Source: Streptomyces eurythermus
GTDB lineage: Bacteria > Actinomycetota > Actinomycetes > Streptomycetales > Streptomycetaceae
DNA length: 64,000 nucleotides
Assembly (NCBI RefSeq): GCF_014649115.1
Contig: NZ_BMSK01000002.1
Span: forward strand, 124,001-188,000
Reading direction: 5' to 3'
Positions 52,454-61,353 of this stretch are shown piece after piece (the first letter of the stretch is position 1; each line of letters starts with the position of its first letter). Made by a program: the position numbers and the translations under genes. Under the pieces are notes generated by a model. The model was not told where the DNA came from, did not search any database, and worked only from the letters and a program-made list of their open reading frames with translations.

Positions 52454-53026
52454 CGGTTCCTCCGCGCTGCTCCGATACCCCCAACTACCATGGTCCCGCA
52501 GCCCAGAGGACGACGCCACTCAGCCCGGGACCGGATACGACGAGCTGCAGAACGCCCTCTTCGTGACCGTCCGCTGCGCCGGCCCCTCTACTCGATCACG
52601 GACCTGACCTGGCAGCAGGCATCGCTCCAGCGCCTCGGCCGGCTCGTCAGGTCACAGTGGACCATCGAGAGCCGGCTCCACTTCGTCCGCGACACCACTC
52701 TCGCCGAGGACGCCTCGACGATCCGCACCGGCCACGGCCCCGACAACATGGCGACCCTGCGCAACCTGGCGATCAACACCCTCCGCGCCGCAGAGCACAG
52801 CAACATCGCCGCCGGGCTCCGGCATGCCGCCCAAGGCGTCACCGTGCTCGGCACCCCGCGCGAGGCTGCCGAGAGCAGACCACCACAGCAGGCGCGGGCA
52901 CAGTCGGCGGAGCCGGGCGTTCGCGTCATCCGCTTCGGCAATCAGGTGCCCGCGCAGCGTTCGGCAGCGGATGACGGCGCGAGCCGGATCTACCACCGCC
53001 GGCGCGGACGCACTCGGCGGAAGCCG
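52454..53026. other. Intergenic stretch with transposase scar
   Basis: Apart from the ISAs1 fragment at 52586-52834, I see no supported gene. Sequence after the fragment (to ~53000) has high-GC3 reading on both strands without recognisable homology. Confidence 0.4.
52586..52834 (+). pseudogene. ISAs1-family transposase C-terminal fragment
   Basis: Eighty-three codons starting [13 protein letters not shown] encode the C-terminal end of an ISAs1 (H-repeat) transposase: [33 protein letters not shown] and [14 protein letters not shown]. The E in the IESR segment is the last acidic catalytic residue of the family. The N-terminal two-thirds and the inverted repeats are missing. Confidence 0.75.
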
Positions 53027-53416
53027 TCAGCAGGCGCCGGGCCGCACCGAACTGATCTTGTCGTTCCAGTAGGGGTTCGGGACCCTCATGTCGACGATCG
53101 AGGTGTGCGCGTCCACCGTGAACCTGTCGCCCGAGTAGTTGTTGTCGACGTACAGGCAGAAGGCCGAGCCGGTGAAGTTCTGCACCGACGAGGTCTTGTC
53201 CTGCATGCTCCCGCTGGGAAGCGCCGAGACCTTGCCGAGGTCACTCTCCGATTCCCAGTAACCGAAGCAGATGTGGGTGCCGTTGTAGTTGATGTTGTCC
53301 CAGAGCACGAGGGCGCCGTCGCAGCTCGCGGCCGGCGCCGCGGAGGCGGGGGAGACGCCGAGAGTCAGGGCCGCGACGGCGCCGCAGGCGAGAGCCGCGA
53401 GGGAACGAACGAACAT
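53027..53416 (-). CDS. Secreted peptidase-inhibitor family I36 (crystallin-like) protein
   Basis: A 129-residue protein, ATG at 53416 after GGAAGG. Signal peptide to about residue 27 (ASA-APAASC). Two Greek-key-type repeats follow: [20 protein letters not shown] and [19 protein letters not shown], each with the aromatic-Asn-(F/Y)xG pattern of beta/gamma-crystallin folds. Four Cys (including the C-terminal one) suggest two disulfides. Members of this fold in Streptomyces inhibit metalloproteases (SMPI) or are simply small secreted proteins; inhibition is not demonstrated here. Confidence 0.8.
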   Translation of the reverse strand: MFVRSLAALACGAVAALTLGVSPASAAPAASCDGALVLWDNINYNGTHICFGYWESESDLGKVSALPSGSMQDKTSSVQNFTGSAFCLYVDNNYSGDRFTVDAHTSIVDMRVPNPYWNDKISSVRPGAC

Positions 53417-53566
53417 GGCTGTCCTTCCGGTCAGAGGTGTGACACGACGGCCCGCCGGAACGAGGGCGCCTTACGTGTCACCGGGTCAGTCAGTACACGG
53501 CTGAGGCGGGGCCCCGGGTTCACGCGCATACGTCACACGGGCCGGCCAAGACCGACACGGCATCCC

Positions 53567-54100
53567 TCAGGCCGCCTCGGGCCGTACGACGGCACGCAGT
53601 TTGCGCAGGGCGTTGTGCTGACGGCTCTTGACGGTGCCGACCGGCACTCCGAGGATGCCGGCGGTCTCCTGGAGGGTGCGGTCGCACAGGTAGAGGTGCA
53701 CCAGCACGGCGCGGTGTTCGGCGGACAGCTTGCGCAGGAGCGGCCGGACCACGAGGCGGTCGTGCACCGCCCCGGTGCCGTCGGTGCCCGAAACCGGATC
53801 GTGGCAGGCGTCCCCGACGACCTCCCTGCGGGCGTGGGGCTTGCGCACCCAGTCGATGACCAGGTGCCGGGTCACGGTGAAGAGCCAGCCCCGCACGGAT
53901 CCCTCCATCCCGAGCAGGCGGTCGATGCTCCGCCAGGCGCGGATGACGGCCTCCTGCGCGATGTCCTCGGCGAGTCCGCGGTCACCCAGCATCTTCTCGG
54001 CGTACGAGACGAGGCCCTCGCGGTGCTCTCTCATGATGACGCCGAGCAGCTCGGACCGGGACACAGCGGTGAGGGGGGTAGCCATGGCGTGATGAACCAT
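53567..54100 (-). CDS. ECF-type RNA polymerase sigma factor
   Basis: A 177-residue sigma factor. Region 2 is visible in [26 protein letters not shown] and [18 protein letters not shown]; region 4 in [20 protein letters not shown] and [23 protein letters not shown] at 54100 is used; ATG at 54085 is possible. No anti-sigma gene is adjacent on either side, which is unusual; the neighbours are a secreted inhibitor-like protein (same strand, downstream) and a divergent coiled-coil protein. Confidence 0.9.
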   Translation of the reverse strand: MVHHAMATPLTAVSRSELLGVIMREHREGLVSYAEKMLGDRGLAEDIAQEAVIRAWRSIDRLLGMEGSVRGWLFTVTRHLVIDWVRKPHARREVVGDACHDPVSGTDGTGAVHDRLVVRPLLRKLSAEHRAVLVHLYLCDRTLQETAGILGVPVGTVKSRQHNALRKLRAVVRPEAA

Positions 54101-54357
54101 CCTGATTCTGTGTGGTGACACGTGTGCGTGGATGACCCGCGATCCGGGGGAGCGACATGCCGACGCATGTGCCGCGAGGTGTGTGTCGCGTGCGCGGTTC
54201 GGCCGCACACCCACCGGGCACGCTGTTCGCAGCGGGTGCTGGAGGCCGGATCGGAAAGCCAGTTCGGGGAAGCGTCCGGCGTCGACACTTGTCTGCGGTG
54301 GGAGCCTCGGCGTGGGTACCATGCGCAGCGTCGTCCATATCGAGGGAGTGAACGGTT

Positions 54358-54915
54358 GTGACGAGCCAGTCAGCCGCCACGCTCCGGTCGCGGTACGTGG
54401 CACAGGCCGCATCGGACCTGGAGGAGAACCGCCGCCTGCAGCAGGAGCTGACAGAGCGGATCAAGGTGTTGCAACAGCAGGAGGCCCTCCTGAAGGACAT
54501 CCTGAGCCTCGCCGAGCGGTACGAAGGGTTCGCGGACGCGTCCCGCCTGCCCGAGCAGATGCAGGACGAGCCCGTCGTCGCGAAGTCGAGGCCCGCCTCG
54601 CGGCGCCCGGCACCGGCGCGGACCGTTCGGGCGGGCAGGACGGCGAAGGCCGGCGCGAAGGGGAAGTCGCGTCAGCCTCTCCTCGGTGACCTGCTCGCCG
54701 AGCTGCTCGGCCAGTACAAGGAGCCGCGCCGGGCAAAGGATTTGCGGGACGAGCTCCTCGAGAAGTACCCCGACCGCCACCCGACGCCTCAGGTCGTGCG
54801 GAACACCCTTGAGTCCCTCGTCGCCAAGGGCCGCATCCGGCGTCACAAGCAGCAGCGTTCCGTCATGTACACCCTGGTGCGGCCGGGGGAGGCCGCGACG
54901 GGCGACGCCCGCTGA
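54358..54915 (+). CDS. Coiled-coil / winged-helix protein (185 aa)
   Basis: From GTG 54358. Residues ~5-60 form a coiled coil (DLEENRRLQQELTERIKVLQ), residues ~70-105 a basic Pro/Ala/Arg linker, residues ~108-175 a winged helix (LLAELLGQYKEPRRAKDLRD, HPTPQVVRNTLESLVAKGR with the wing IRRHKQQRSVMYTLV). This suggests a dimeric DNA-binding regulator. No known family name; it stands divergent to the sigma factor, so it might control it. Confidence 0.75.
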   Translation: MTSQSAATLRSRYVAQAASDLEENRRLQQELTERIKVLQQQEALLKDILSLAERYEGFADASRLPEQMQDEPVVAKSRPASRRPAPARTVRAGRTAKAGAKGKSRQPLLGDLLAELLGQYKEPRRAKDLRDELLEKYPDRHPTPQVVRNTLESLVAKGRIRRHKQQRSVMYTLVRPGEAATGDAR

Positions 54916-55438
54916 CACTCATGCGCTCGTCCCGTCGGCGTACTCCCCTCGCCGTCCTGACACGTGCCGACTAGGACATGTGCCGACGGCGGTGGTGCGG
55001 TACGCGACGTTCTCGCCGATCGGGCGCGTGCTCGATGACCACCGGAGGTGTGCGGACCGGCTCCCTAGTCGCGGTGCGTCGCAGGGGCGGTGATCCCGGG
55101 CCCGGCATTACAGGAACTCCGAGGCTGTCGGTCCGGACCCCGACAGTGCCACGCTCGCCGACCAGCTCCACACCTGTATGGCGTCCGGCCCTGCGGGTGC
55201 CTGTGGGACTCCGGCAGTAACAGGCGCGGCCGCCCCGCGATCGACGCTCTCAGTCACTCCTTCAGGGAGTGATGGCGATGGTGCGGGGACGGAACGGCGA
55301 TATCCGGTCTTCCGGGCGAATGAGTGCGTCATAGAGGCCATGTCCTGCCCTCGCTCTTCCTCTTCGGTGGACGGTGCGGGAGGAGAGGGGGGCGGGTCCC
55401 GTGTCGGGGGAAGTGGCACGGGACCCGCCGTCAGGGGG
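54916..55438. other. Intergenic stretch with hairpin and terminator
   Basis: 523 bp between convergent genes. TCACTCC (55254-55260) pairs with GGAGTGA (55266-55272), a small hairpin of unclear role. The strong terminator at 55391-55429 belongs to the ohr gene. No gene is supported. Confidence 0.5.
55391..55429 (-). terminator. Terminator of the ohr gene
   Basis: GGCGGGTCCCGTG (55391-55403) pairs perfectly with CACGGGACCCGCC (55417-55429). It begins 9 nt beyond the ohr stop codon at 55439. Confidence 0.85.
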
Positions 55439-55867
55439 TCAGGCGGCAGCCGTGGCGTCGAGAACGACGGGGATGTTGCCGCGCGTGGCCTTGGAGTAGG
55501 GGCATATCTGGTGGGCGGCCCGCGTCAGTTCCTCGGCCGTGGCCTGGTCGACGCCGCCGAGTACCGGGCTGAGGACCGCGGAGAGCGAGAATTCACCGTC
55601 GTCGCCGTGGGTGAGAGTGATCTCGGCCGTGATGCTGGTGCTGGTCAGCCGTATCCCGCGGGTCGTGGCGGCCCGGCGCAGGGCGCCGAGGAAGCAGCCG
55701 GCCCAGCCGGCGGCCAGGAGTTGCTCCGGGTTGGTGGCGGTGCCGGCGCCGCCCAGCTCCTTGGGCAGGGCGAGGCCCGTCTTCAGAAGACCGTCGGAGG
55801 AGCGAACGCGACCGCCGTTGCGGCCCTCTCCGTCGACGTCGACGACGGCGGTGTAGCTGACTGCCAT
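55439..55867 (-). CDS. ohr: Organic hydroperoxide resistance protein, OsmC/Ohr family
   Basis: A 142-residue thiol peroxidase. Ohr signatures are VRSSDGLL, TNPEQLLAAGWAGCFLGAL (peroxidatic Cys) and HQICPYSKATRGNI (resolving Cys). ATG at 55867 has GGGGAG 7 nt upstream; an in-frame ATG at 55903 with GGGAGG would add 12 residues not usual in the family. The enzyme reduces organic hydroperoxides with lipoylated partners. Upstream lie two repeats of an operator-like 21-bp sequence (55932-55952 and 55974-55994), suggesting control by a MarR/OhrR- or HxlR-like repressor not encoded here. Confidence 0.92.
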   Translation of the reverse strand: MAVSYTAVVDVDGEGRNGGRVRSSDGLLKTGLALPKELGGAGTATNPEQLLAAGWAGCFLGALRRAATTRGIRLTSTSITAEITLTHGDDGEFSLSAVLSPVLGGVDQATAEELTRAAHQICPYSKATRGNIPVVLDATAAA

Positions 55868-55931
55868 GACCGGGCTCCCCATCTGATGCGAATAGGTCTT
55901 CATCCACCTCCCTTTCCCGGACACTTCTCGT

Positions 55932-55952
55932 GTCACCGGTTGAGGTGGTGAC
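55932..55952. promoter_or_regulatory. Operator-like repeat A upstream of ohr
   Basis: GTCACC-N9-GGTGAC inverted repeat. It is 18/21 identical to repeat B at 55974-55994, with starts 42 bp apart (four helical turns). It lies ~65 bp upstream of the ohr start. Confidence 0.5.
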
Positions 55953-55964
55953 GCCATCATGGCA

Positions 55965-56003
55965 ACTCCATGCGTCACCAGTCAAGGTGGTGACGCATGG
56001 AGT
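55965..56003 (-). terminator. Perfect 16-bp inverted repeat containing repeat B; terminator of SsgA-like gene 2
   Basis: ACTCCATGCGTCACCA (55965-55980) and its exact complement (55988-56003) flank a 7-nt loop, GTCAAGG. It starts 21 nt beyond the SsgA-like stop at 56025 and is an obvious transcription terminator for that gene. The operator-like repeat B (55974-55994) forms its upper stem and loop. Confidence 0.65.
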
Positions 56004-56024
56004 GGGCTGCGGATCTCGCCGTGG

Positions 56025-56492
56025 TCATTCCGGGGTTGCCGGACCGTGCAGCAGGTCCGCGGTGGTGACGTCCCAGTCGACTCCGGCGAGCTCCTGGCCC
56101 GCGGGCACGAGGGAGTAGGTGTGCTCCAGCCACGCCGCCAGCGGCGGTACGGGCAGTTCGAACAGCGCCGCCATGTCCCCGGAGGCCAGTTGGAGCCGTG
56201 CCGTGGCCCCCTCCTCCAGGCTCGACGGCCACATCTGGACGTCGCCGAGGCCGCTCATCGCGTACAGCCCCTGCCGCAGGAGGTCCCGCCCGATCCGCCA
56301 CAGCACCCGCGGGCCGCCCTCGGCGACGAGCTCCACCGAGACGGTCAGGGGCAGTGCCGGGTCGTACCGGAACTCGGCCCTGATCGCCTGCCGGGCCGAG
56401 ACGTCCAGCACGCGCTCGATGTCCAAGGACAGCCGCCGACGACCGTGCGGTGATGTCCGGCGGTCCTGTACACCTGGCTGGTCGCCGCTCAT
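56025..56492 (-). CDS. SsgA-like sporulation/cell-division regulator (SALP), copy 2
   Basis: A 155-residue protein of the same length and layout as the SALP at 43592-44059: EFRYDPALPLTVSVEL, WRIGRDLLRQGLYAMSGLGD, VQMWPSS, LQLASGDMAALFELPVPPLA, AWLEHTYSLVPAG. The two share the unusual W-R-I-G-R and M-S-G-x-G-D patterns, so they are close paralogues. ATG at 56492. It should act in septation or spore maturation. A perfect hairpin follows its stop. Confidence 0.9.
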   Translation of the reverse strand: MSGDQPGVQDRRTSPHGRRRLSLDIERVLDVSARQAIRAEFRYDPALPLTVSVELVAEGGPRVLWRIGRDLLRQGLYAMSGLGDVQMWPSSLEEGATARLQLASGDMAALFELPVPPLAAWLEHTYSLVPAGQELAGVDWDVTTADLLHGPATPE

Positions 56493-56809
56493 GACGGGTG
56501 GATCCTTCCCTGCTGCGGAAGCTGGCCCGGCCCACTCTCGTGCGCGTGGAAGCGCCGTACATAAGTAACTTGACCGTCGGACACGACCTGCCGTGTCGGT
56601 TCCCGCCTCGACCGGCGTCCGCAGGCCGGACCGCTGTCCGCCTCGGCACGCCCCTTGCGGGACACCCCTTGGGGCTGACTCGGCCTGCGTGCGCCGAGGG
56701 CCGCCGACATTAAGTCATTCGACTGTCGTCCCCGGCCCCTGCCTGAACGATGCTGAGACGGCCGCCGGTGCCCCGGCGCCAATGGTCGTCGTGCTCGGAG
56801 GAGTCAGCC
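56493..56809. other. Divergent intergenic region
   Basis: 317 bp between SsgA-like gene 2 and the alpha/beta hydrolase gene; both promoters must lie here. No clear consensus, RNA or repeat seen. Confidence 0.4.
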
Positions 56810-57637
56810 GTGAAACGTACTCCCGTGGTCTTCATCCATGGCGTGTGGCTGCACGCGCTCTGCTGGGAGTCGTGGGTCGAGCACTTCACCAGCAGCGGCT
56901 TCCTCGCCCTCGCGCCCGGCTGGCAGGGGGAGGCCGGGACCGCCCGGGACGTGCGCAGGTCACCCGAGCCGCTAGGTCGTGTCGGTCTGGACGCGCTGAC
57001 CGAGCACTACGCCGGAATCGTGCGGTCGTTCGACGTCGCGCCGGTGATCATCGGGCACTCGGTCGGCGGGCTCATCGCACAGCACCTCATCGCCGCCGAC
57101 GTAGGCCGTGCCGCCGTCGCCATCGCCCCGGCCCCGGTCAACGACATCCCGCTGCCCACGCCGCCCGGCCGACTGCCGCCGCCCGGCCGGTGCGACCCCG
57201 CCGGTGAACTGGTGACCCTGTCGCCGGAACAGTTCCACCACCTCTTCGCCAACACACTCCGAGCGGCGGAGTCCGACCGGCTCTACGACCGCTACGCCGT
57301 CCCGGCACCGCGCCGCCTGCTCGCCGACCTCGGGTGCGCGGGCGCTCCCCGCAGCCCGCGCGCCGTGGCGGACGTCGGGAACGCGGGACGCGGCCCGCTC
57401 CTGCTGATCTCCGGACAGGAGGACAGACTCGTACCGGACGAGGCCACCCGCGCGGTGTACAAGCAGTACGGCGACTCCACTGCCGTCACCGGCCTGAAGC
57501 AGTTCGCGGACCGGGGGCACAGCCTGGTCATCGACAGCGGATGGCGCTTCGTCGCCGACTACGTGCTCGGCTGGCTGGACGAGCACGGCATCGGGGCCAG
57601 TCCCCGCAGGGCTGACACGCCGTGGCCGGCGAGGTGA
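56810..57637 (+). CDS. Alpha/beta hydrolase
   Basis: A 275-residue enzyme from GTG 56810 (GGAGGAG upstream). VVFIHGVWLHALCWESWVEH gives the oxyanion HG motif, IIGHSVGGLIAQHL the nucleophile elbow (GHSVGG), ISGQEDRLVP the acid position and FADRGHSLVID the catalytic His. No cap-domain family can be named. It stands alone, convergent to the LAL regulator gene. Substrate unknown. Confidence 0.87.
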   Translation: MKRTPVVFIHGVWLHALCWESWVEHFTSSGFLALAPGWQGEAGTARDVRRSPEPLGRVGLDALTEHYAGIVRSFDVAPVIIGHSVGGLIAQHLIAADVGRAAVAIAPAPVNDIPLPTPPGRLPPPGRCDPAGELVTLSPEQFHHLFANTLRAAESDRLYDRYAVPAPRRLLADLGCAGAPRSPRAVADVGNAGRGPLLLISGQEDRLVPDEATRAVYKQYGDSTAVTGLKQFADRGHSLVIDSGWRFVADYVLGWLDEHGIGASPRRADTPWPAR

Positions 57638-57677
57638 ACCCCGGGTCGCCGCCGGGCACCGTCGCCCCCTGCCGCTG

Positions 57678-60446
57678 TCAGGCGTCCTGGCCGTCGGGCA
57701 GTTTGGCCAGGGCGTCGCGCAGCGCGGCGCGGGAGGTGATGCCCAGCTTGGGGAACACCCGGTACAGGTGTGAGCTGACCGTACGGGGTGACAGGTGCAT
57801 GCGCGCGCCGATCTCCTTGTTGGTCAGACCGCCGGCGGCCAGGTCCGCTATCCGGCGTTCCTGCCAGGTCAGGCTCGCCAGGTGTGCCGAGGAGGCGAGC
57901 GGGGACGCGCCGGCGGCCCGTAGTTCGGCACGGCTGCGTTCGGCCCAGGCGGGCGCGCCGAGGCGTTCGAAGGTTTCGGTGGCGAGGGTCAGGGTGAGGC
58001 GGGCGGCTTTGCGGCCCTGGGTGTGACGCAGGTGGATGCCGTGGGCGAGGCGGATGCGGGCGAGTTCGTAGGGGAAGGTGGCGGCGGCGGGGTGGGTTTC
58101 GGCCCGGTGGTAGTGGTGGCCGGCCTCGGTGGGGTCGGTGGCGGTCATGGCGAGGGCGCCGTGGGTGATGACGGCGAGGCGGGGGGAGATCTCGGGGAGC
58201 CGGGCCCGTCGGGCGGCGAGGGCGTGGGCGCGGGCTTGTTCGTGGCGGCCGGTGTGGAGGGCTGCTTCGACGAGGTCGAGGAGGGTACGGGGGGCTTGGT
58301 GGGCGTAGGGGGTGAAGGTGCCGGGGGGTGTGATGCCGACGGCGTGGAGGTAGGCGGCTTCGTAGTCGCCCTCGGTGAGGGCGGCGGTGGTGCCGGTGGC
58401 GTCCGCGATCTGGGTGAGGAAGCCGACGCCGCGCGGCCGGGCCCAGGCGTCGACGGCCGCCTGGAGCCGGCGGGCGCGGTCGCTGTGGCCGCGCATCGCC
58501 GCCAGCAGGCCCAGATACCCCCGGGCATGATGCGCGAACAGCATGTGGTGATGGACCGTCGCCAGGTCCAGGCACTGCTGCCCGGTCCGCTCGGCCTCGT
58601 CCCACTCGCCGACCGCCATCTGGTCCAGCATGATCTGGTGCAGCATCGTCATGCTGGTCGCCATGGCGCCCGTCCCGGACTCACGGTCCAGGGCGCGCTG
58701 CAGCAGGGGCCGGTACGGGCTGAGGATGTCCACGTGATAGGCGGCGGCGCCCAGCCGAGTGATGTCCCACGGCTCGGGATCGCGCAGGGCGGCGAAGGCG
58801 TTCTCCACCCGCTCGCGCACACCGGCGCCGCGCCGCACCACATCCCCCCAGGCGTCCTGGTAGATGCGGGAGTGGGCGGGCACCAGCTCACCCAGGGTGT
58901 CGAGCAGCGCGTGCGTCCGCTGCCAAGCCGCCTCGTCGCTCGCGTACTGGTTGATGGCCAGCAGCAGGTTGATCAGCCGCGTGAGCACCTCGTGGGAGTC
59001 CTTGACGCCGTTGTCCCGCAGGTCCTCGATCGCCGCGACGACATGGCGCCGCGAGGACCGTACGTCCCCGTCCTCGTACAGCGCCGCGTAGGCGGCCGCG
59101 ACCACCGAGGCGGGGGAGTGGCCGCCGCCGGGCGCGAGCCCCGAGCCGACCAGGTGCCGGGCCTGGCCGAGCAGGCCGGCGTGACCGGCGACGAACGCCG
59201 CGTCCCCCAGCCGCCTGGACCGCTCCTCCGGCCGCTCGCTCAGCTCCGCCGCGCGGGTCAGCCAGGACACGGCGATCATCGCGCCGCCGCGCCGGGTCAC
59301 CGACTCGGCCGCCGCCTCCAGCGCCGCCGCGACCTCCTCGTCCGGGTCGACCGTCGCGGCCGCCAGATGCGTGGCACGCCGTTCCACGTCCTCCCGGTGC
59401 ACCCGGGCGAGGGCCGCGTGCGCCGCGCGGCGCTCGTTGGGGGTCGCCAGCTGGACGACGGTCGAGCGCACCAGGGGATGCCGGAAGACGAAGTCGCCGC
59501 TGAGCGGATCGATGTCCAGCAGGCCGCCGGCCGCGGCCTCGTCCGCGTCCAGCATGCGGTAACGCCTGCCACGCGGGTGCCGCGCCGCCGTGCCCGCTCC
59601 TACGCCGTCCAGGGCGCCGCGCAGCAGCTCCGTGCGGACGTCGTCGCTCAGCGCCCTGATGCGGTCGCCGTACACCTGCTGGAGACGCTGGGGCAGGGGG
59701 ACGCCCGGGTAGCCGGACAGGGCCTCCCGGTTGTCCGCGGGGCGGCCGCCGCGCAGCACGTGGGGCGGCAGTTCCAGCAGGGCCAGCGCGTTGCCCTGGG
59801 CCTCGTCGAGCACCAGACGCCGGCTCACGGGGTCCAGCCCCGGATGGCGCAGGTCCAAGAGCTGTTCGGACGCCTTTTCTGACAAGGTGGTCACCGCGAG
59901 TCGGGGCAGCGCGGCCGTGTCGAAAGCGGAGGTCACGTCGGAGCGCAGGCCGACGAGGAGCTTCACCGAGCTGCCGGTGAGCCGTCGCCCCACGAATCCG
60001 CACACCTCGATGCTGGAGGTGTCGAGCCACTGGCCGTCGTCGAGCACCAGGAGGAGGGGTTGCTGCGAAGCGGCGAGCGAGAGCACGTCGAGGACGGCGA
60101 TGCCGAGGGTCATGACCGAGGGAGGTGAGGCCTCGCCGCGGCCGAAGACGACGTCGAACACCTCCCGGTGGCCGTCGTCCAGCCGGTCGATGTGCGGGAG
60201 CAGCGGGTAGAGGAGCTGGTGCAGGCCGGCGAACGGCAGCTGCGACTCGGCCTCCACACCGGCCGCCCGGACGACTCGGTGCCGCTCGCCCTCGGCGAGG
60301 GCGGCGGTGTGCTCCAACAGGGCGCTCTTGCCCACGCCCGTGTCGCCGCGCAGGACGAGGGCCCGGCCCCCGGCGGCCGTCACGAACTCGGACAGCGCCT
60401 CCTGTTCGCGCTCGCGGCCGACCATCGTCCCGGCGATCGACTCCAT
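57678..60446 (-). CDS. LAL-type LuxR-family transcriptional regulator (922 aa)
   Basis: A large ATP-binding LuxR regulator. Near the N-terminus MVGREREQEALSEFV is followed by Walker A RGDTGVGKSAL and a Walker-B-like LLLVLDDGQWLD. The middle ~500 residues are helical repeats. The C-terminal ~65 residues are a LuxR helix-turn-helix (LTWQERRIADLAAGGLTNK, SPRTVSSHLYRVFPKLGI). ATG at 60446. LALs are pathway-specific activators in polyketide clusters and sugar metabolism (MalT-like). No biosynthetic target is adjacent. A second LAL lies at 62009 with the same C-terminal organisation. Confidence 0.92.
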   Translation of the reverse strand: MESIAGTMVGREREQEALSEFVTAAGGRALVLRGDTGVGKSALLEHTAALAEGERHRVVRAAGVEAESQLPFAGLHQLLYPLLPHIDRLDDGHREVFDVVFGRGEASPPSVMTLGIAVLDVLSLAASQQPLLLVLDDGQWLDTSSIEVCGFVGRRLTGSSVKLLVGLRSDVTSAFDTAALPRLAVTTLSEKASEQLLDLRHPGLDPVSRRLVLDEAQGNALALLELPPHVLRGGRPADNREALSGYPGVPLPQRLQQVYGDRIRALSDDVRTELLRGALDGVGAGTAARHPRGRRYRMLDADEAAAGGLLDIDPLSGDFVFRHPLVRSTVVQLATPNERRAAHAALARVHREDVERRATHLAAATVDPDEEVAAALEAAAESVTRRGGAMIAVSWLTRAAELSERPEERSRRLGDAAFVAGHAGLLGQARHLVGSGLAPGGGHSPASVVAAAYAALYEDGDVRSSRRHVVAAIEDLRDNGVKDSHEVLTRLINLLLAINQYASDEAAWQRTHALLDTLGELVPAHSRIYQDAWGDVVRRGAGVRERVENAFAALRDPEPWDITRLGAAAYHVDILSPYRPLLQRALDRESGTGAMATSMTMLHQIMLDQMAVGEWDEAERTGQQCLDLATVHHHMLFAHHARGYLGLLAAMRGHSDRARRLQAAVDAWARPRGVGFLTQIADATGTTAALTEGDYEAAYLHAVGITPPGTFTPYAHQAPRTLLDLVEAALHTGRHEQARAHALAARRARLPEISPRLAVITHGALAMTATDPTEAGHHYHRAETHPAAATFPYELARIRLAHGIHLRHTQGRKAARLTLTLATETFERLGAPAWAERSRAELRAAGASPLASSAHLASLTWQERRIADLAAGGLTNKEIGARMHLSPRTVSSHLYRVFPKLGITSRAALRDALAKLPDGQDA

Positions 60447-60701
60447 CGTCCCCCACTTCCTTCCCCGCTGGACGGGCCCGGCTCACACGTCGCGGTCGTC
60501 GCCCACCCCCCGCCACGAGCCGGCCTCACGCGGAAGACTAGAGGTCCTCAGGGTATTTCGATACCGGGCACGGCCGGACACGTTTGACCCGCACGTGGCC
60601 GGATGTTGTCGGCGGGTCGCACCGGGCCGGCACGGCACGTGTGAGTCGGTGCCAGGTGTGTGTCTGCGCCACACCCGGACCACCGAGGACCCGACGCCCT
60701 G

Positions 60702-61244
60702 TCAGGAGGCGCCGAGGCCGTGCAGCAGCGTGTCGACGACGACGTCCGCGGCCTGGCCGGGGCTCAGTTCGGGCCGCTGCCGGGACACCAGGTGCATGAG
60801 GTCCGGCAGGAGCGCGCTCGCCCATCCCTCCGGCAGGCCGGGCCGCAGGAGCCCCTCGTCGGTGGCCCGTTCGAGGAAGGCGTCCACCTCGCGGACGGCC
60901 GCGTCACGGCGCGCGCGCACGCTCTCGTCGGCGAGCATGCGGGCGAGGTCCACGGGCCAGGTGCGGTTGACGGCGATGATGTTCTCGACGTAGCGGTGCA
61001 GGGCCACGGCCACGGGTGCCTCCCGCAGCCGGGCGTCCTCGATGGCCTTCTCGATGGCCGTCAGCCGGGCTTCGTAGATGGCGGAGAGGAGGTCCTCGCG
61101 GGAGGCGAAGCGGCGGTAGACGGTGCGCCGGTCCACGCCGGCCTCGGCGGCGATGCTCGCGATGCTCGCGCCGGGGTCGGCGGCGAGCACGCGCGCGCCG
61201 GTGGTCAGGACGGTTTCCAGGTTGCGTGCTGCGTCGGCTCTCAC
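60702..61244 (-). CDS. TetR/AcrR-family regulator
   Basis: A 180-residue repressor from GTG 61244 (a longer TTG-started frame is less likely). Helix-turn-helix: ASIASIAAEAGVDRRTVYRR followed by FASREDLLSAIYEA. The C-terminal ligand domain is all-helical. Located between two LAL genes and divergent from nothing, so its target is not evident; the SRPBCC gene upstream on the same strand is 109 bp away. Confidence 0.9.
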   Translation of the reverse strand: MRADAARNLETVLTTGARVLAADPGASIASIAAEAGVDRRTVYRRFASREDLLSAIYEARLTAIEKAIEDARLREAPVAVALHRYVENIIAVNRTWPVDLARMLADESVRARRDAAVREVDAFLERATDEGLLRPGLPEGWASALLPDLMHLVSRQRPELSPGQAADVVVDTLLHGLGAS

Positions 61245-61353
61245 AGCAGCGAGTCTACCCACGGGATGTGGAGCCTGAGACAATTAGCGTCTCATTATTG
61301 AGCTTACTAACTCATGAATCGCCACATATAAGTGACAGTTGCTGGAGGCGTGG

